Assembly: GCF_001399685.1 (NCBI RefSeq)
Contig: NZ_JTHN01000005.1
Span: forward strand, 1 to 64,000
Source of the DNA: Paenibacillus sp. A3
GTDB lineage: Bacteria; Bacillota; Bacilli; Paenibacillales; NBRC-103111
Direction of reading: 5' to 3'
DNA length: 64,000 nt
Every line of letters begins with the position of its first letter. Within the stretch, counting starts at the first letter, position 1. Of this stretch, positions 33,531 through 41,535 are shown piece by piece. Below the pieces are notes generated by a model, which saw nothing but the letters and a program-made list of their open reading frames with translations, made no database searches and was not told where the DNA came from. The position numbers and the translations under genes were made by a program.

Positions 33531-34337
33531 ATGAAGGTAGAAGTTCAGGGGCTCTCCTACGGCGTGAAGGGAGTGCCCATTATTGAAGGAGTGGACCTGC
33601 GGGTCCATCCCGGCGAATTTGTCGGCATTATCGGTCCGAACGGAAGCGGCAAATCGACGCTGCTCAAAAACATATACCGTGTGCTGAATCCCCATGCAGG
33701 GTGGATCTCCTTGGACGGGCAGCCGCTGTCCGAGCTGACCCATAAGGAAACCGCGCAGCGGATGGCCGTCGTCAGTCAAGAGACGTCGTCTGCGTTTGAT
33801 TTTACGGTACGGGATATTGTGCTCATGGGGCGTCATCCGCACAAACGGATGTTTGCCGCAGACACGCGGGAGGACGACGCCTTGATCGACGAATCGCTGG
33901 AGCGCGTAGGGATGGAATTGTATGCGCGGCGGAGCTTCTCCAGCCTGTCCGGAGGAGAGAAGCAGCGCGTGCTGATCGCCCGGGCGCTGGCGCAGCAGTC
34001 GCCATTTTTGATCATGGACGAGCCGACGAACCATTTGGACGTCCGGTACCAGCTGCAAATGATGGACTTGGTCAAAACGCTCCGGATTACCGCCTTGTCC
34101 GCGCTGCACGATCTGAACATGGCCTGTTATTTCTGCGACCGGCTCATTGTGATGAATGAGGGCAAAGTGTACGCTTCGGGCACGCCCGAAGAAGTGATGT
34201 CAGCGGAGCTGCTGCACCAGGTGTTCGGCGTGAGCGCGCAGCTGGCCGTGCATCCGGTGACCCGGAAGCTCAGCATTACGTATTTTCCGGAATCGCTGCA
34301 ACTTCATTTGACGTCAAAAGGAGCTTTAATTTCATGA
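33531..34337 (+). CDS. ABC transporter ATP-binding protein (FecE/BtuD type)
   Basis: 268 aa. Walker A GPNGSGKST (about residues 37-45), the Q-loop in VVSQETSS, signature LSGGEKQR, Walker B FLIMDEPTNHLD, and the H-loop His in ALHDLNMA. It powers the permease encoded upstream as a dimer at the inner face of the membrane. Its stop overlaps the start of the binding-protein gene (ATGA). Confidence 0.95.
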   Translation: MKVEVQGLSYGVKGVPIIEGVDLRVHPGEFVGIIGPNGSGKSTLLKNIYRVLNPHAGWISLDGQPLSELTHKETAQRMAVVSQETSSAFDFTVRDIVLMGRHPHKRMFAADTREDDALIDESLERVGMELYARRSFSSLSGGEKQRVLIARALAQQSPFLIMDEPTNHLDVRYQLQMMDLVKTLRITALSALHDLNMACYFCDRLIVMNEGKVYASGTPEEVMSAELLHQVFGVSAQLAVHPVTRKLSITYFPESLQLHLTSKGALIS

Positions 34338-35341
34338 AAGGCATCTTAGCTTATACAACATCCTTGCTGTTCGTTTGTTCGCTGCTTCTCTTGGCCGCTT
34401 GCGGTCAAACCCCGTCGAAGAACACGGCTGCAAGCGGGGACACCCCGCAGAACGATGCGCCCAAGATGGCGGCCTACAGCTCCGTGACGATAGAAAACAT
34501 GGGCCGCACGCTTACCTTCAAGGAAGCGCCTAAACGGGCCGTCAGCTTAAACCAGCATACGACGGAAATTATGCTGTCGCTCGGCCTGGAGAAATCGATG
34601 GTCGGCACCGCATATATGGACGATGAGATTCTCCCGGAACTAAAGGAAAAGTACGCCGCCATTCCGGTGTTGGCCGACAAATATCCTTCGCTGGAAGTGC
34701 TGCTTGGCGCGGAGCCGGATTTCGTCTACGGCCGCAAGAGCGCTTTTGCCGAAAAAGGCGTTGGCACCGTCGAAACCTTAAAGGAAAAAGGAATCGAGCC
34801 CTACGTGGCCAAAGGGACCTACGTGCCGTTCGGTACGCTGGAGGACGTCTATGAGGATATCTCGAATCTCGGGCGCATTTTCAACGTGCAGGCCAAAGCC
34901 GACGCGCTCATCGAGTCGATGAAATCGAAAGTGAAGGAGATTCAAGCGAAGGTCGGGCAGCCCGAGAAGCCGCTGCGGGTATTTGCTTTTGACAGCGGAC
35001 AGGACACGGCCTATACGGCGGGCAAGTCGTTGTCGACTGAGTTGATCCAGCTTGCGGGCGGCAAAAATATATTCGACGATGTTGAAAAGGGCTGGGCGAA
35101 GGTCAGCTGGGAGGAAGTCGTCAAGCGCGATCCGGAGGTTATTCTGATTTTCGACTACGACAAGCCGTCGGCCGCGGAGAAGATCAAGTTTCTGCAGAGC
35201 CTCCCGGCCTTGGCGAACGTAACGGCCATCAAGAACAACAAGTTCGTCATCATGCCGCTTTCCGACGTGTTCGAGGGGGTAAGAAACACGACGGCTTTGG
35301 AAAAAATGGCGAAGGGCTTTTATCCCGAGAAGTTTAACTAA
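34334..35341 (+). CDS. ABC transporter substrate-binding lipoprotein (BtuF/FhuD type)
   Basis: 335 aa. The signal peptide ends in the lipobox LLAACG; a spacer follows, then a class III (periplasmic-binding-fold) domain with KRAVSLNQHTTEIMLSLGLE and VSWEEVVKRDPEVILIFDY. The two lobes are joined by a long helix (ISNLGRIFNVQAKADALIESMKS), typical of BtuF/FhuD/FecB. It is coupled to the ATPase gene by a 4-bp overlap. Cargo is inferred to be a corrinoid from the riboswitch. Confidence 0.92.
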   Translation: MKGILAYTTSLLFVCSLLLLAACGQTPSKNTAASGDTPQNDAPKMAAYSSVTIENMGRTLTFKEAPKRAVSLNQHTTEIMLSLGLEKSMVGTAYMDDEILPELKEKYAAIPVLADKYPSLEVLLGAEPDFVYGRKSAFAEKGVGTVETLKEKGIEPYVAKGTYVPFGTLEDVYEDISNLGRIFNVQAKADALIESMKSKVKEIQAKVGQPEKPLRVFAFDSGQDTAYTAGKSLSTELIQLAGGKNIFDDVEKGWAKVSWEEVVKRDPEVILIFDYDKPSAAEKIKFLQSLPALANVTAIKNNKFVIMPLSDVFEGVRNTTALEKMAKGFYPEKFN

Positions 35342-35362
35342 AAAGCGTCAGGAGGAGCGGCG

Positions 35363-36454
35363 TTGACCACAACGGAATGTTCATTTTGCCATTATATTTA
35401 TGACGAATGGTTCGGCGATTGCCGCAACGGCGTGCCATCGGGCATGGCGATCGGGGCTTTGGCCGGAACGGTCTGTTCGCGGTGCGGCCTTCAGGGCGTA
35501 CGGCACGAGCCGCGGGCCAACGTGCCTTATGCGGGGCTGGAAGCGGAGCTGTACGACCAGTTCGCCGGGAAAGCGGGCATCGTCTTTGCCCGCGATTGGA
35601 TCATGGGTACCGCCGCGGGCTTCTCCGAGCCGCCCAGGGTACTGGAGCTTGGCACCGGCACCGGCCGAATCGCGGTCGAGCTGGCGCAGCACGGCATCCG
35701 GGTATGCGGCGTGGACTGGAGTCCGGACATGCTGAAGCTCGCGGAAACGAAGCGTCAGCGCGTGCTTAAGGACCGTGCGGACACGCTGGAGCTGGTGGAG
35801 CAGGACATGTTGAAGCTGGAGCTTGCAGGAACGTTCACGCATGTTCTGTGCCCCGAGGGAATTATCCAGCATGTGACCCGGATGAGCGAGCACCGGACCG
35901 TGCTTGGGAACATCCGGAAGCATCTGGTTCCCCAAGGGCTGCTTGCCGTGGAGCTGCTGCTGCCCCCTGCTCAAGCGAGCTGGAAGACGGTGCAGCGCAA
36001 GGTGCTGCCGAAGGACAAAATCGTCTACAAACACGTGGAAGGGGAAACGTCGCTGCGGCGTCAAATTTACCGGCTGACCGCCACCTACGAAACGTTCGTG
36101 CAAGGCTTGGAACAGCCCAGATACCGGGTGGAACGGGAGCTGGCCCTGATGACGCCGAAGGAGCTCGTGCTGCTGCTGGAGTCGGAGGGCTTCGAGGTGG
36201 TCGGTCTCGTGGAAAATGAAGGTGGCAGCAAGCCATGGAGCACCGTGCTTCCGAGCGGGATTGACCGGGTCGTGTCCGATCTGAAGCCGGACGAAACCTT
36301 GGAAACGCTGGAAGCCGAGGGACGTCTCGGCTCGGCGACGCTGCCCTACACGCCTGAGGCATGGCGCGCAGGAAGCTTCCCGGTCGGAACGAATGCCGGA
36401 ATGAACGCGCACGCGGCGGCCGCGTCCTTCAGAATCCTGGCGAAGAAGCGCTGA
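35363..36454 (+). CDS. Rubredoxin-like domain fused to a SAM-dependent methyltransferase
   Basis: 363 aa. Residues ~1-50 have the rubredoxin layout: CSFCHYIYDEWFGD, then VCSRCGLQGV (two CxxC pairs, the YIYD block between). Residues ~60-230 are a class I methyltransferase: motif I VLELGTGTGRIAVEL, motif II GVDWS, and CPEGIIQHVTRMSEHR. The C-terminal ~130 residues are not recognised. It lies 21 bp after the binding-protein gene with GGAGGAG, and a terminator follows it, so it is the last gene of the B12-riboswitch operon. That makes an alpha/corrinoid- or metal-linked methylation role attractive but unproven. Confidence 0.8.
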   Translation: MTTTECSFCHYIYDEWFGDCRNGVPSGMAIGALAGTVCSRCGLQGVRHEPRANVPYAGLEAELYDQFAGKAGIVFARDWIMGTAAGFSEPPRVLELGTGTGRIAVELAQHGIRVCGVDWSPDMLKLAETKRQRVLKDRADTLELVEQDMLKLELAGTFTHVLCPEGIIQHVTRMSEHRTVLGNIRKHLVPQGLLAVELLLPPAQASWKTVQRKVLPKDKIVYKHVEGETSLRRQIYRLTATYETFVQGLEQPRYRVERELALMTPKELVLLLESEGFEVVGLVENEGGSKPWSTVLPSGIDRVVSDLKPDETLETLEAEGRLGSATLPYTPEAWRAGSFPVGTNAGMNAHAAAASFRILAKKR

Positions 36455-36472
36455 TCGGGCTGCATTAATACC

Positions 36473-36509
36473 ATAATCCTTGTCGATGGCGGCAGGGATT
36501 ATTTTTTTT
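36473..36509 (+). terminator. Intrinsic terminator of the corrinoid-transport operon
   Basis: ATAATCCTTGTCG and CGGCAGGGATTAT pair (with G.U pairs) and run into eight T. A near copy with T8 occurs at 38905. Confidence 0.85.
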
Positions 36510-36625
36510 GCAGACGTTTTTCGTTAGAAAAGATAGCCCCGGCGAGTCATAGGCACGGGTGCTGAATTATGTTTAGATGAAGGGGCGTGGTTGCGCCGAG
36601 TTCATATCCGGGAGGATTTTTGTCA

Positions 36626-37501
36626 TTGTATAAACATTTGAAAAGCTTGATTTTGATCATTCCTACGCTAACGATCGGGATATGGGAGTATACCCGGCAT
36701 GCGTTTTTGCTTCCTTATATTTCGATGGATTTGGGCAATTGGCTGGCGCCTTTGCTCGTTTACCTCGTCACCATGACGCTGCTTCGGAAGCTGTTTGCGC
36801 TGATGGAGCAATTGCAGGAGCAGCTGCAGCAGGAGAGGGCCGCGAAGGCGGCTTTGGAAGAGCGGGAGAAAGTGGCTTCGGAGCTTCATGACGGCATCGC
36901 CCAATCGTTATTTCTGTTATCGGTCCGCGTGGACCGGATGGAGCAAAGCCATGCGGTTCCGATGGGAGACCTGTATCAAAGCCTGCGGAAAACCGTGCAC
37001 GAAGTCAACGACTATGTCCGCCAGGCGATCGACGGCTTGCGGTACCCGGCCGTGCCGCAAACGCAGCCGTGGATGGAGTCCGTCCAGCACCTGATTGCGG
37101 ATTTCAGGAAGGATACCGGCATAGCCGTCCACTTGGAGTGGGAACTGTCCGAGGAGCGTATGACCGTGAAAGAAAAGGTGGAGCTGTACGCTACGCTTCG
37201 CGAGGCGTTGATCAATGTCTTCAAGCATGCGGCGGCGGCGAACGTCTGGATTCAAGGCAAGGACGCCCCCGGACCGGGTTACGGCTGGAGGTGTACGGTT
37301 GCGGACGACGGACAAGGCTTCGCATCCGATCCGCTGTCGAAGAAGAACGGCTACGGCTTGAAGATCATCAAGGACCGCGCGGCCAAGATGGGCTGGACAT
37401 TCGCTCTCCACAGAGAGAACGGGCGCACCTTGTTGACCGTGAACAAGCCGTATGACGCAGAATTCGAGCATAAGGGACAAGAAAACCAAATACGTATTTG
37501 A
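36626..37501 (+). CDS. Orphan histidine kinase (HisKA_3/NarX-DesK type)
   Basis: About 291 aa from TTG 36626 (GGGAGGA 9 bp upstream). Two N-terminal membrane helices, then a coiled coil (LFALMEQLQEQLQQERAAKAALEERE), the HisKA_3 phosphoacceptor in ASELHDGIAQSLF, and a HATPase domain (LREALINVFKHA, VADDGQGF, GYGLKIIKDRA). Kinases of this type usually pair with LuxR/NarL regulators; none is adjacent. The CntL-like gene starts 50 bp later with its own ribosome site, so it may be coexpressed. Confidence 0.88.
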   Translation: MYKHLKSLILIIPTLTIGIWEYTRHAFLLPYISMDLGNWLAPLLVYLVTMTLLRKLFALMEQLQEQLQQERAAKAALEEREKVASELHDGIAQSLFLLSVRVDRMEQSHAVPMGDLYQSLRKTVHEVNDYVRQAIDGLRYPAVPQTQPWMESVQHLIADFRKDTGIAVHLEWELSEERMTVKEKVELYATLREALINVFKHAAAANVWIQGKDAPGPGYGWRCTVADDGQGFASDPLSKKNGYGLKIIKDRAAKMGWTFALHRENGRTLLTVNKPYDAEFEHKGQENQIRI

Positions 37502-37551
37502 GTAAGCCGCACAGTTTCCTTGGAGATGGAGCAAGAAACGGAGGGAGCTTA

Positions 37552-38355
37552 TTGAAGCACAGGTATGCTTTTTTGCTTTCCTTGAAGCTGCTTGAATACG
37601 AGATCCGTCAATTAACCGATTTTTCCAGACAATGCTCGGATTGCTTTGACTTGCTTCAAACCAAATTGGAGGATCTTTGCCGGTTTATGGTCAGCGAAGA
37701 GAACGAACGACAGTGGCTTTTATGGAGCGATCATGAAGAAATAAGACAGCATAGCGAGCGGCTGCGGGAGACGTCGGCCCAGGCGCTGTGCGACATGGAG
37801 AAATATCAGTCCATCCGTATGCTCGAGCGGCAGATGGATATGGGTCGGTATTTATCCGCTTTGTCGGATGCGGTCTATGATGAGCTTCGGCATTTTCGGA
37901 TCAGCCGTACGTCGAAGGTGCTGTTCGTCGGTGCGGGCGCATTCCCGCTAACGGCGCTGACCGTTGCGAAGGAGACGAGGGCGGATGTGCTGTGCCTGGA
38001 TATCGATGCCGAAGCCCTCGATCTGGGAGGCAGAATGGCGGAAGCCTCAGGCTTGCACGATAAGGTGCAATTCTCGGGCCATGGTCTGAAGGAAGAACTG
38101 CCGTTTGTCAAAGAAGCCACGCATGTCATGGTTGCGTCTCTGGTCAAAAACAAGCTTGAAGTACTGGAGGACTTGAGGCAGGTCGTGCATCCGGATGCGA
38201 GCATCATTTTGCGTTACGGCAACGGGCTGAAATCGATTTTCAACTACCCGCTGGAAAAGGATTTGTCGCAGGAATGGGAGCTGTCACCGGTCGTCCAGAG
38301 CAGGGGCATTTACGATACTCTCATGATCAAGCCCAAATGGACGGAAGGACGCTGA
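37552..38355 (+). CDS. Nicotianamine-synthase-like protein (CntL type)
   Basis: 267 aa from TTG 37552 with GGAGGGAG upstream. An N-terminal helical half (about 1-115) is followed by a Rossmann SAM-binding half: VLFVGAGAFPLTALTVAKE, VLCLDIDAEALDLGGRMAEA and HGLKEELPFVKEATHVMVAS. This arrangement and length fit CntL and nicotianamine synthases, which transfer the aminobutyrate part of SAM to make metallophores. No opine dehydrogenase (CntM) or histidine racemase (CntK) gene is nearby, so the product is unknown. A generic methyltransferase is the alternative. Confidence 0.7.
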   Translation: MKHRYAFLLSLKLLEYEIRQLTDFSRQCSDCFDLLQTKLEDLCRFMVSEENERQWLLWSDHEEIRQHSERLRETSAQALCDMEKYQSIRMLERQMDMGRYLSALSDAVYDELRHFRISRTSKVLFVGAGAFPLTALTVAKETRADVLCLDIDAEALDLGGRMAEASGLHDKVQFSGHGLKEELPFVKEATHVMVASLVKNKLEVLEDLRQVVHPDASIILRYGNGLKSIFNYPLEKDLSQEWELSPVVQSRGIYDTLMIKPKWTEGR

Positions 38356-38382
38356 AGCCGGTCGTCCACCGTTTGTTCATAA

Positions 38383-38424
38383 AAAAGGCGGAAAATTGAC
38401 TCAAAGGGGTCATTTTTCGCCTTT
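38383..38424 (+). terminator. Intrinsic terminator after the CntL-like gene
   Basis: AAAAGGCGGAAAATTGAC and its near complement GTCATTTTTCGCCTTTT pair around TCAAAGG, with T at the end. Confidence 0.85.
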
Positions 38425-38486
38425 TATCGTTCGTTATAATAAGGACGAGGGTTCGCGAAAAGAACAGAATGCAGGGAGGCAGCCTT

Positions 38487-38825
38487 ATGCAGCGTAGAAA
38501 TGTCGAAGGGATTAAAAAATTCAGCGAGCAAAAGACGGTTGAGGCGTACCGCAAGGCCGTATCGGCCATTGAACGGTTGAGGAAGGAAAAGCTGAAGATT
38601 AATTTCAATACCGTATCGATCGAGGCCGGCGTGTCGAAACCTTTTCTATATACCCATCCTGAGCTTCGCGACAAAATCGAGCGCCTGCGCAGGCAAGAGC
38701 AGACGGAGACGAGCGAGAAATGCAGGCTGACGCAACGGCTGGAGGAAGAGAACGAGAAGTTGCGAAAAGAAGTGCGTAGACTGCAAGATATTCTGAGAAA
38801 ATCGAAGATACCCGTTATTATTTAA
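38487..38825 (+). CDS. TnpC/DUF6262-like protein (orphan)
   Basis: 112 aa from ATG 38487 with GGGAGG upstream. An N-terminal helix-turn-helix-like region (AYRKAVSAIERLRKEKLKIN, FNTVSIEAGVSKPFLYTHPE, LRDKIERLR) is followed by a coiled coil (LTQRLEEENEKLRKEVRRLQ). The order matches TnpC proteins of Tn554-type transposons, which help choose insertion orientation. No TnpA or TnpB recombinase is next to it, so it is an orphan or a domesticated DNA-binding protein. Confidence 0.55.
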   Translation: MQRRNVEGIKKFSEQKTVEAYRKAVSAIERLRKEKLKINFNTVSIEAGVSKPFLYTHPELRDKIERLRRQEQTETSEKCRLTQRLEEENEKLRKEVRRLQDILRKSKIPVII

Positions 38826-38904
38826 AGTAAATGACGTGTTTGTTCATTTTTTTATCAATATATTAGCCCTGGGGAGTCATTTTGAACGAAAACGACTTCT
38901 ATAC

Positions 38905-38942
38905 AATAATTCTTGTCGCTTGCGGCAAGGATTATTTTTTTT
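38905..38942 (+). terminator. Attenuator-like terminator directly before the oxidase ribosome site
   Basis: AATAATTCTTGTCGC (38905-38919) and GCGGCAAGGATTATT (38922-38936) form a 15-bp helix with two U.G pairs, then eight T. The AAAGGGAG ribosome site of the oxidase gene begins at 38947, leaving no room for a promoter in between. It must either end the upstream transcript while a promoter overlaps it, or act as an attenuator of the oxidase operon. It is closely similar to the terminator at 36473. Confidence 0.7.
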
Positions 38943-38963
38943 ACGGAAAGGGAGTGCGGGAAA

Positions 38964-40283
38964 GTGGAATTTCCGACAATCGATTTCGGCTGGGTCGGCA
39001 ACGGCAACCTGATCGGCATGATGGCGGTGCTGCACGTCATGATCAATCATGCCGTAGCTATCGGCGGGTCCGTTCTTATGGTATCCATTGAGTATGCCGC
39101 TTTCAAGAGAGGTAACGAAAGGCTGGAGGCATACGCCAGATGGCTGAGCAAATGGATTCTGATCATCACGACGACGACGGGAGCGATGACGGGAGTAGGC
39201 ATTTGGTTTACAACGACCGTTATTCTGCCCAATGCGATCGGCTCGCTTCTGCGTATTTTTCATTGGGCCTGGTTTACGGAATGGCTGGTGTTCGTATCGG
39301 AGGTCGTCTTGCTGTTGACGTATTTTTACACATGGGACCGCTGGAAGGGAGAGAAGAAAAAGCTGCATTTGCGAACCGGCCTTGCGCTGTGCATCATGTC
39401 CTGGTTCACGATGGTGATCATTACCGGCATTTTGGCCGCGCAGATCAATCCGGGCGATTGGGTCGAGACGCTGTCGTTCTGGAGCGCGTTTCTGAATACG
39501 ACTTGGGTGCCTTCGACGCTGTTCCGCACCTTCGCCGCCATCACGCTGGGGGTTGCGGTACTGACGCCGCTGAACCGCTGGTTTGTGAAAGATTCGCTGG
39601 ACCGCCACATCGTCCTGAAGCTGTACGGCAAATGGCTCGTCGTTTCCGTGCCGCTGATGCTCGCATCCGGGTGGTGGTATTTAAAGACGCTGCCCGCTCA
39701 AGCGCAAACGCTGGTCGTCTGGGCGTCGGGCATGAGCGACTTCACGTTCGCTTTTATCAACGTGCTCGGGCTGCTGCTCATGTTCGTGCTCGGCGTCATG
39801 CTGATGGATGGCCGAACGAAATATCCGGTTGTGCTCACCGTATTCACGGCGGCATTCTCGCTGCTGCTGATTACCGAATTCGAGATCGTCCGGGAAAATA
39901 TTCGCAAGCCCTATGTCATTTACAACTACATGTACGCCAACGGTGTGCTGAAAACGGACGTCGAGCGGTTCCGCAAGGATGGCGCGCTGGCGCAAGCGAA
40001 GCTTTCTCCGGTCCGGGAGGTGACGGAGGCGAACAAGCTTCAGGCCGGGGAAGAGCTGTTCCGCATGCAGTGCATCGCCTGTCACAGCATCGACGGTCCC
40101 CGGCGCAGCCGGGTGATGACGGAAAGGGCTAAAGGCTGGAGCGAGGAAGCGCTCGCTGCCTTCATCCCTCAGATGCACAATATCCGCCCAGTCATGCCGC
40201 CGTTTGCGGGAACGGACGAGGAGGTTAAGGCGCTGGCCGCCTATATTCACAAGATGGTTTCGGAGAGGAACGGTGCAGAGTGA
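38964..40283 (+). CDS. CydA-like membrane subunit with C-terminal heme-c domain
   Basis: 439 aa. About nine membrane helices with features of the cytochrome bd (CydA) fold: His24/His29 near the start (VLHVMINHAVAIGG), TGVGIWFTTTVILPN, and FTEWLVFVSEVVLLLTYFYTWDRW with Glu106 and Glu113 where CydA has its heme-ligand glutamates. No quinol Q-loop is obvious. The last ~80 residues are a class I cytochrome c with CIACH (Cys370, Cys373, His374) and a distal Met in VMPPF. This fits oxidase relatives that take electrons from cytochrome c. GTG 38964 follows AAAGGGAG. The stop overlaps the partner start (GTGA). Confidence 0.7.
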   Translation: MEFPTIDFGWVGNGNLIGMMAVLHVMINHAVAIGGSVLMVSIEYAAFKRGNERLEAYARWLSKWILIITTTTGAMTGVGIWFTTTVILPNAIGSLLRIFHWAWFTEWLVFVSEVVLLLTYFYTWDRWKGEKKKLHLRTGLALCIMSWFTMVIITGILAAQINPGDWVETLSFWSAFLNTTWVPSTLFRTFAAITLGVAVLTPLNRWFVKDSLDRHIVLKLYGKWLVVSVPLMLASGWWYLKTLPAQAQTLVVWASGMSDFTFAFINVLGLLLMFVLGVMLMDGRTKYPVVLTVFTAAFSLLLITEFEIVRENIRKPYVIYNYMYANGVLKTDVERFRKDGALAQAKLSPVREVTEANKLQAGEELFRMQCIACHSIDGPRRSRVMTERAKGWSEEALAAFIPQMHNIRPVMPPFAGTDEEVKALAAYIHKMVSERNGAE

Positions 40284-41302
40284 ACGCCTATTTAACCGCC
40301 AAATCGCCGGTGCCCAACGATCTGGGGCTGGCCATTCCGGGCGACCTGCCTTTTTTCGAAGTGCTGATGGTCGTCGGCTTTATTCTTCATATCATTTTCG
40401 TCAACATTCTGGTAGCCGGCTCTGTGTCCGCGGTGTATAACGAGCTGAAAGGCATCGTCCGTAAGGATGCGGTTCTGGACCGCCTGGCGCAGCATATGGC
40501 GACGCACGTGTCGATTGTCAAAAGCATCGCCGTCGTGCTCGGCATTGCGCCGCTGCTGATCATCAGCACCATGTATACCCAGTTTTTTTATCCATCGACG
40601 ATCCTGATCGGCAAAATGTGGCTGCTGCTCATCCCGCTGTTGACCGTCGCGTTTCTGGCGCTGTACGTCTATAAATTCACATGGGAGCGCTGGCAGAAGC
40701 GCAAGGCGCTGCACCTCGGCTTCGGCCTATTCGGCACGCTGATCCTGCTGTTCGTACCGCTGCTGTTCATCACGAACGTGACCTCGATGCTCCATCCCGA
40801 GCTGTGGGACCCGGAGCGCGGCTTCTGGCGCTCGCTGTTCGCGTATCCGACCATCTGGCAGCGCTACCTTCACTTTATGGCGGCGAGCTTTACGATGCTC
40901 GGTCTGTTCCTGTACGGATGGGGGAGACGCACCGAGCGGAACGGCGCAGGACCGGTCACGGAAGCGGCCAAGCGATACGGCAAAACGATGGCGGCGGGCT
41001 TCACGCTGCTTCAACTGCTTGCAGGACCGCTGCTGCTGCTTAGTATGGACGGACGCGTCCGCCATGCGTTTATGGGCGGCTCCGCGTTCCATACCGCGCT
41101 GCTCGCGGCCGCGGTGCTGCTGGCTATCGTCCTGTGCTGGCTGCTGGTCCGCCTTGTCTGGCGGGACGGACGGAAGCTGTTCGCCGTCACCGTTAGCGTG
41201 CTGCTGATCGTGCTGACGCTGATGAGCTGGATCCGGCACGAGGTGAGGGAGATTTACTTGCAGCCGTATATGGAGGAATCGCCGCGCACCGTGCAACAGT
41301 AA
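40280..41302 (+). CDS. Second membrane subunit of the CydA-like oxidase
   Basis: 340 aa with about eight or nine membrane helices. It resembles its upstream partner: both have an IGKMWLLLIPLLTVAFLALYVYKFTWERW-like helix with the WDRW/WERW end, here GKMWLLLIPLLTVAFLALYV then YKFTWERW. It is thus a CydA-like, not clearly CydB-like, second subunit, as in CydAA'-type pairs. His residues lie in GFILHIIFVN, ATHVSIVKS and YLHFMAAS. It starts with a GTG overlapping the upstream stop. No CydX- or assembly-factor genes follow. Confidence 0.65.
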   Translation: MNAYLTAKSPVPNDLGLAIPGDLPFFEVLMVVGFILHIIFVNILVAGSVSAVYNELKGIVRKDAVLDRLAQHMATHVSIVKSIAVVLGIAPLLIISTMYTQFFYPSTILIGKMWLLLIPLLTVAFLALYVYKFTWERWQKRKALHLGFGLFGTLILLFVPLLFITNVTSMLHPELWDPERGFWRSLFAYPTIWQRYLHFMAASFTMLGLFLYGWGRRTERNGAGPVTEAAKRYGKTMAAGFTLLQLLAGPLLLLSMDGRVRHAFMGGSAFHTALLAAAVLLAIVLCWLLVRLVWRDGRKLFAVTVSVLLIVLTLMSWIRHEVREIYLQPYMEESPRTVQQ

Positions 41303-41343
41303 TACCGGGGAAGGCTGCCGTGGAGGCGGCTTAAGCCAAAATC

Positions 41344-41375
41344 GGAAAAGGGCCGACAGCAGGTCCTTTTCCTTC
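41344..41375 (+). terminator. Terminator after the oxidase operon
   Basis: GGAAAAGGGCC and GGTCCTTTTCC pair around GACAGCA, followed by a short TTC run. Moderate strength. Confidence 0.6.
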
Positions 41376-41415
41376 ACAGCTTCCGAATATCTGTAAAAAA
41401 TAAAGGAAAGCAGGG

Positions 41416-41493
41416 TTGTATAAAATTGCCAACGTGCTATAATAATATTGTTTCACGAGAAACAAAACATCGATATTGTTTTGTGTGAAACAA
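41416..41493 (+). promoter_or_regulatory. Promoter and two MarR-type operators of the monooxygenase gene
   Basis: TTGTAT (41416-41421), 16 bp, TATAAT (41438-41443). Immediately downstream, at the expected start of transcription, is a perfect palindrome TTGTTTC-ACGA-GAAACAA (41448-41465). A second one follows at 41476-41493 (TTGTTT-N6-AAACAA). The same motif lies before the MarR gene (43058-43077) and between the MFS and LysR genes (45511-45530). Placement over the start site predicts repression. Confidence 0.7.
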
Positions 41494-41535
41494 AAAATAA
41501 TCGAGATGGTATATGGAGAGAAGGAGAGGATACGA

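Noticed and set aside
35381-36412. 343-codon minus-strand open frame
   Set aside because: Antisense to the rubredoxin-methyltransferase gene, which has recognisable motifs and a ribosome site.
39140-40132. 330-codon plus-strand frame overlapping the CydA-like gene
   Set aside because: The alternate frame lacks membrane helices and motifs; the CydA-like frame has both and a CxxCH site.
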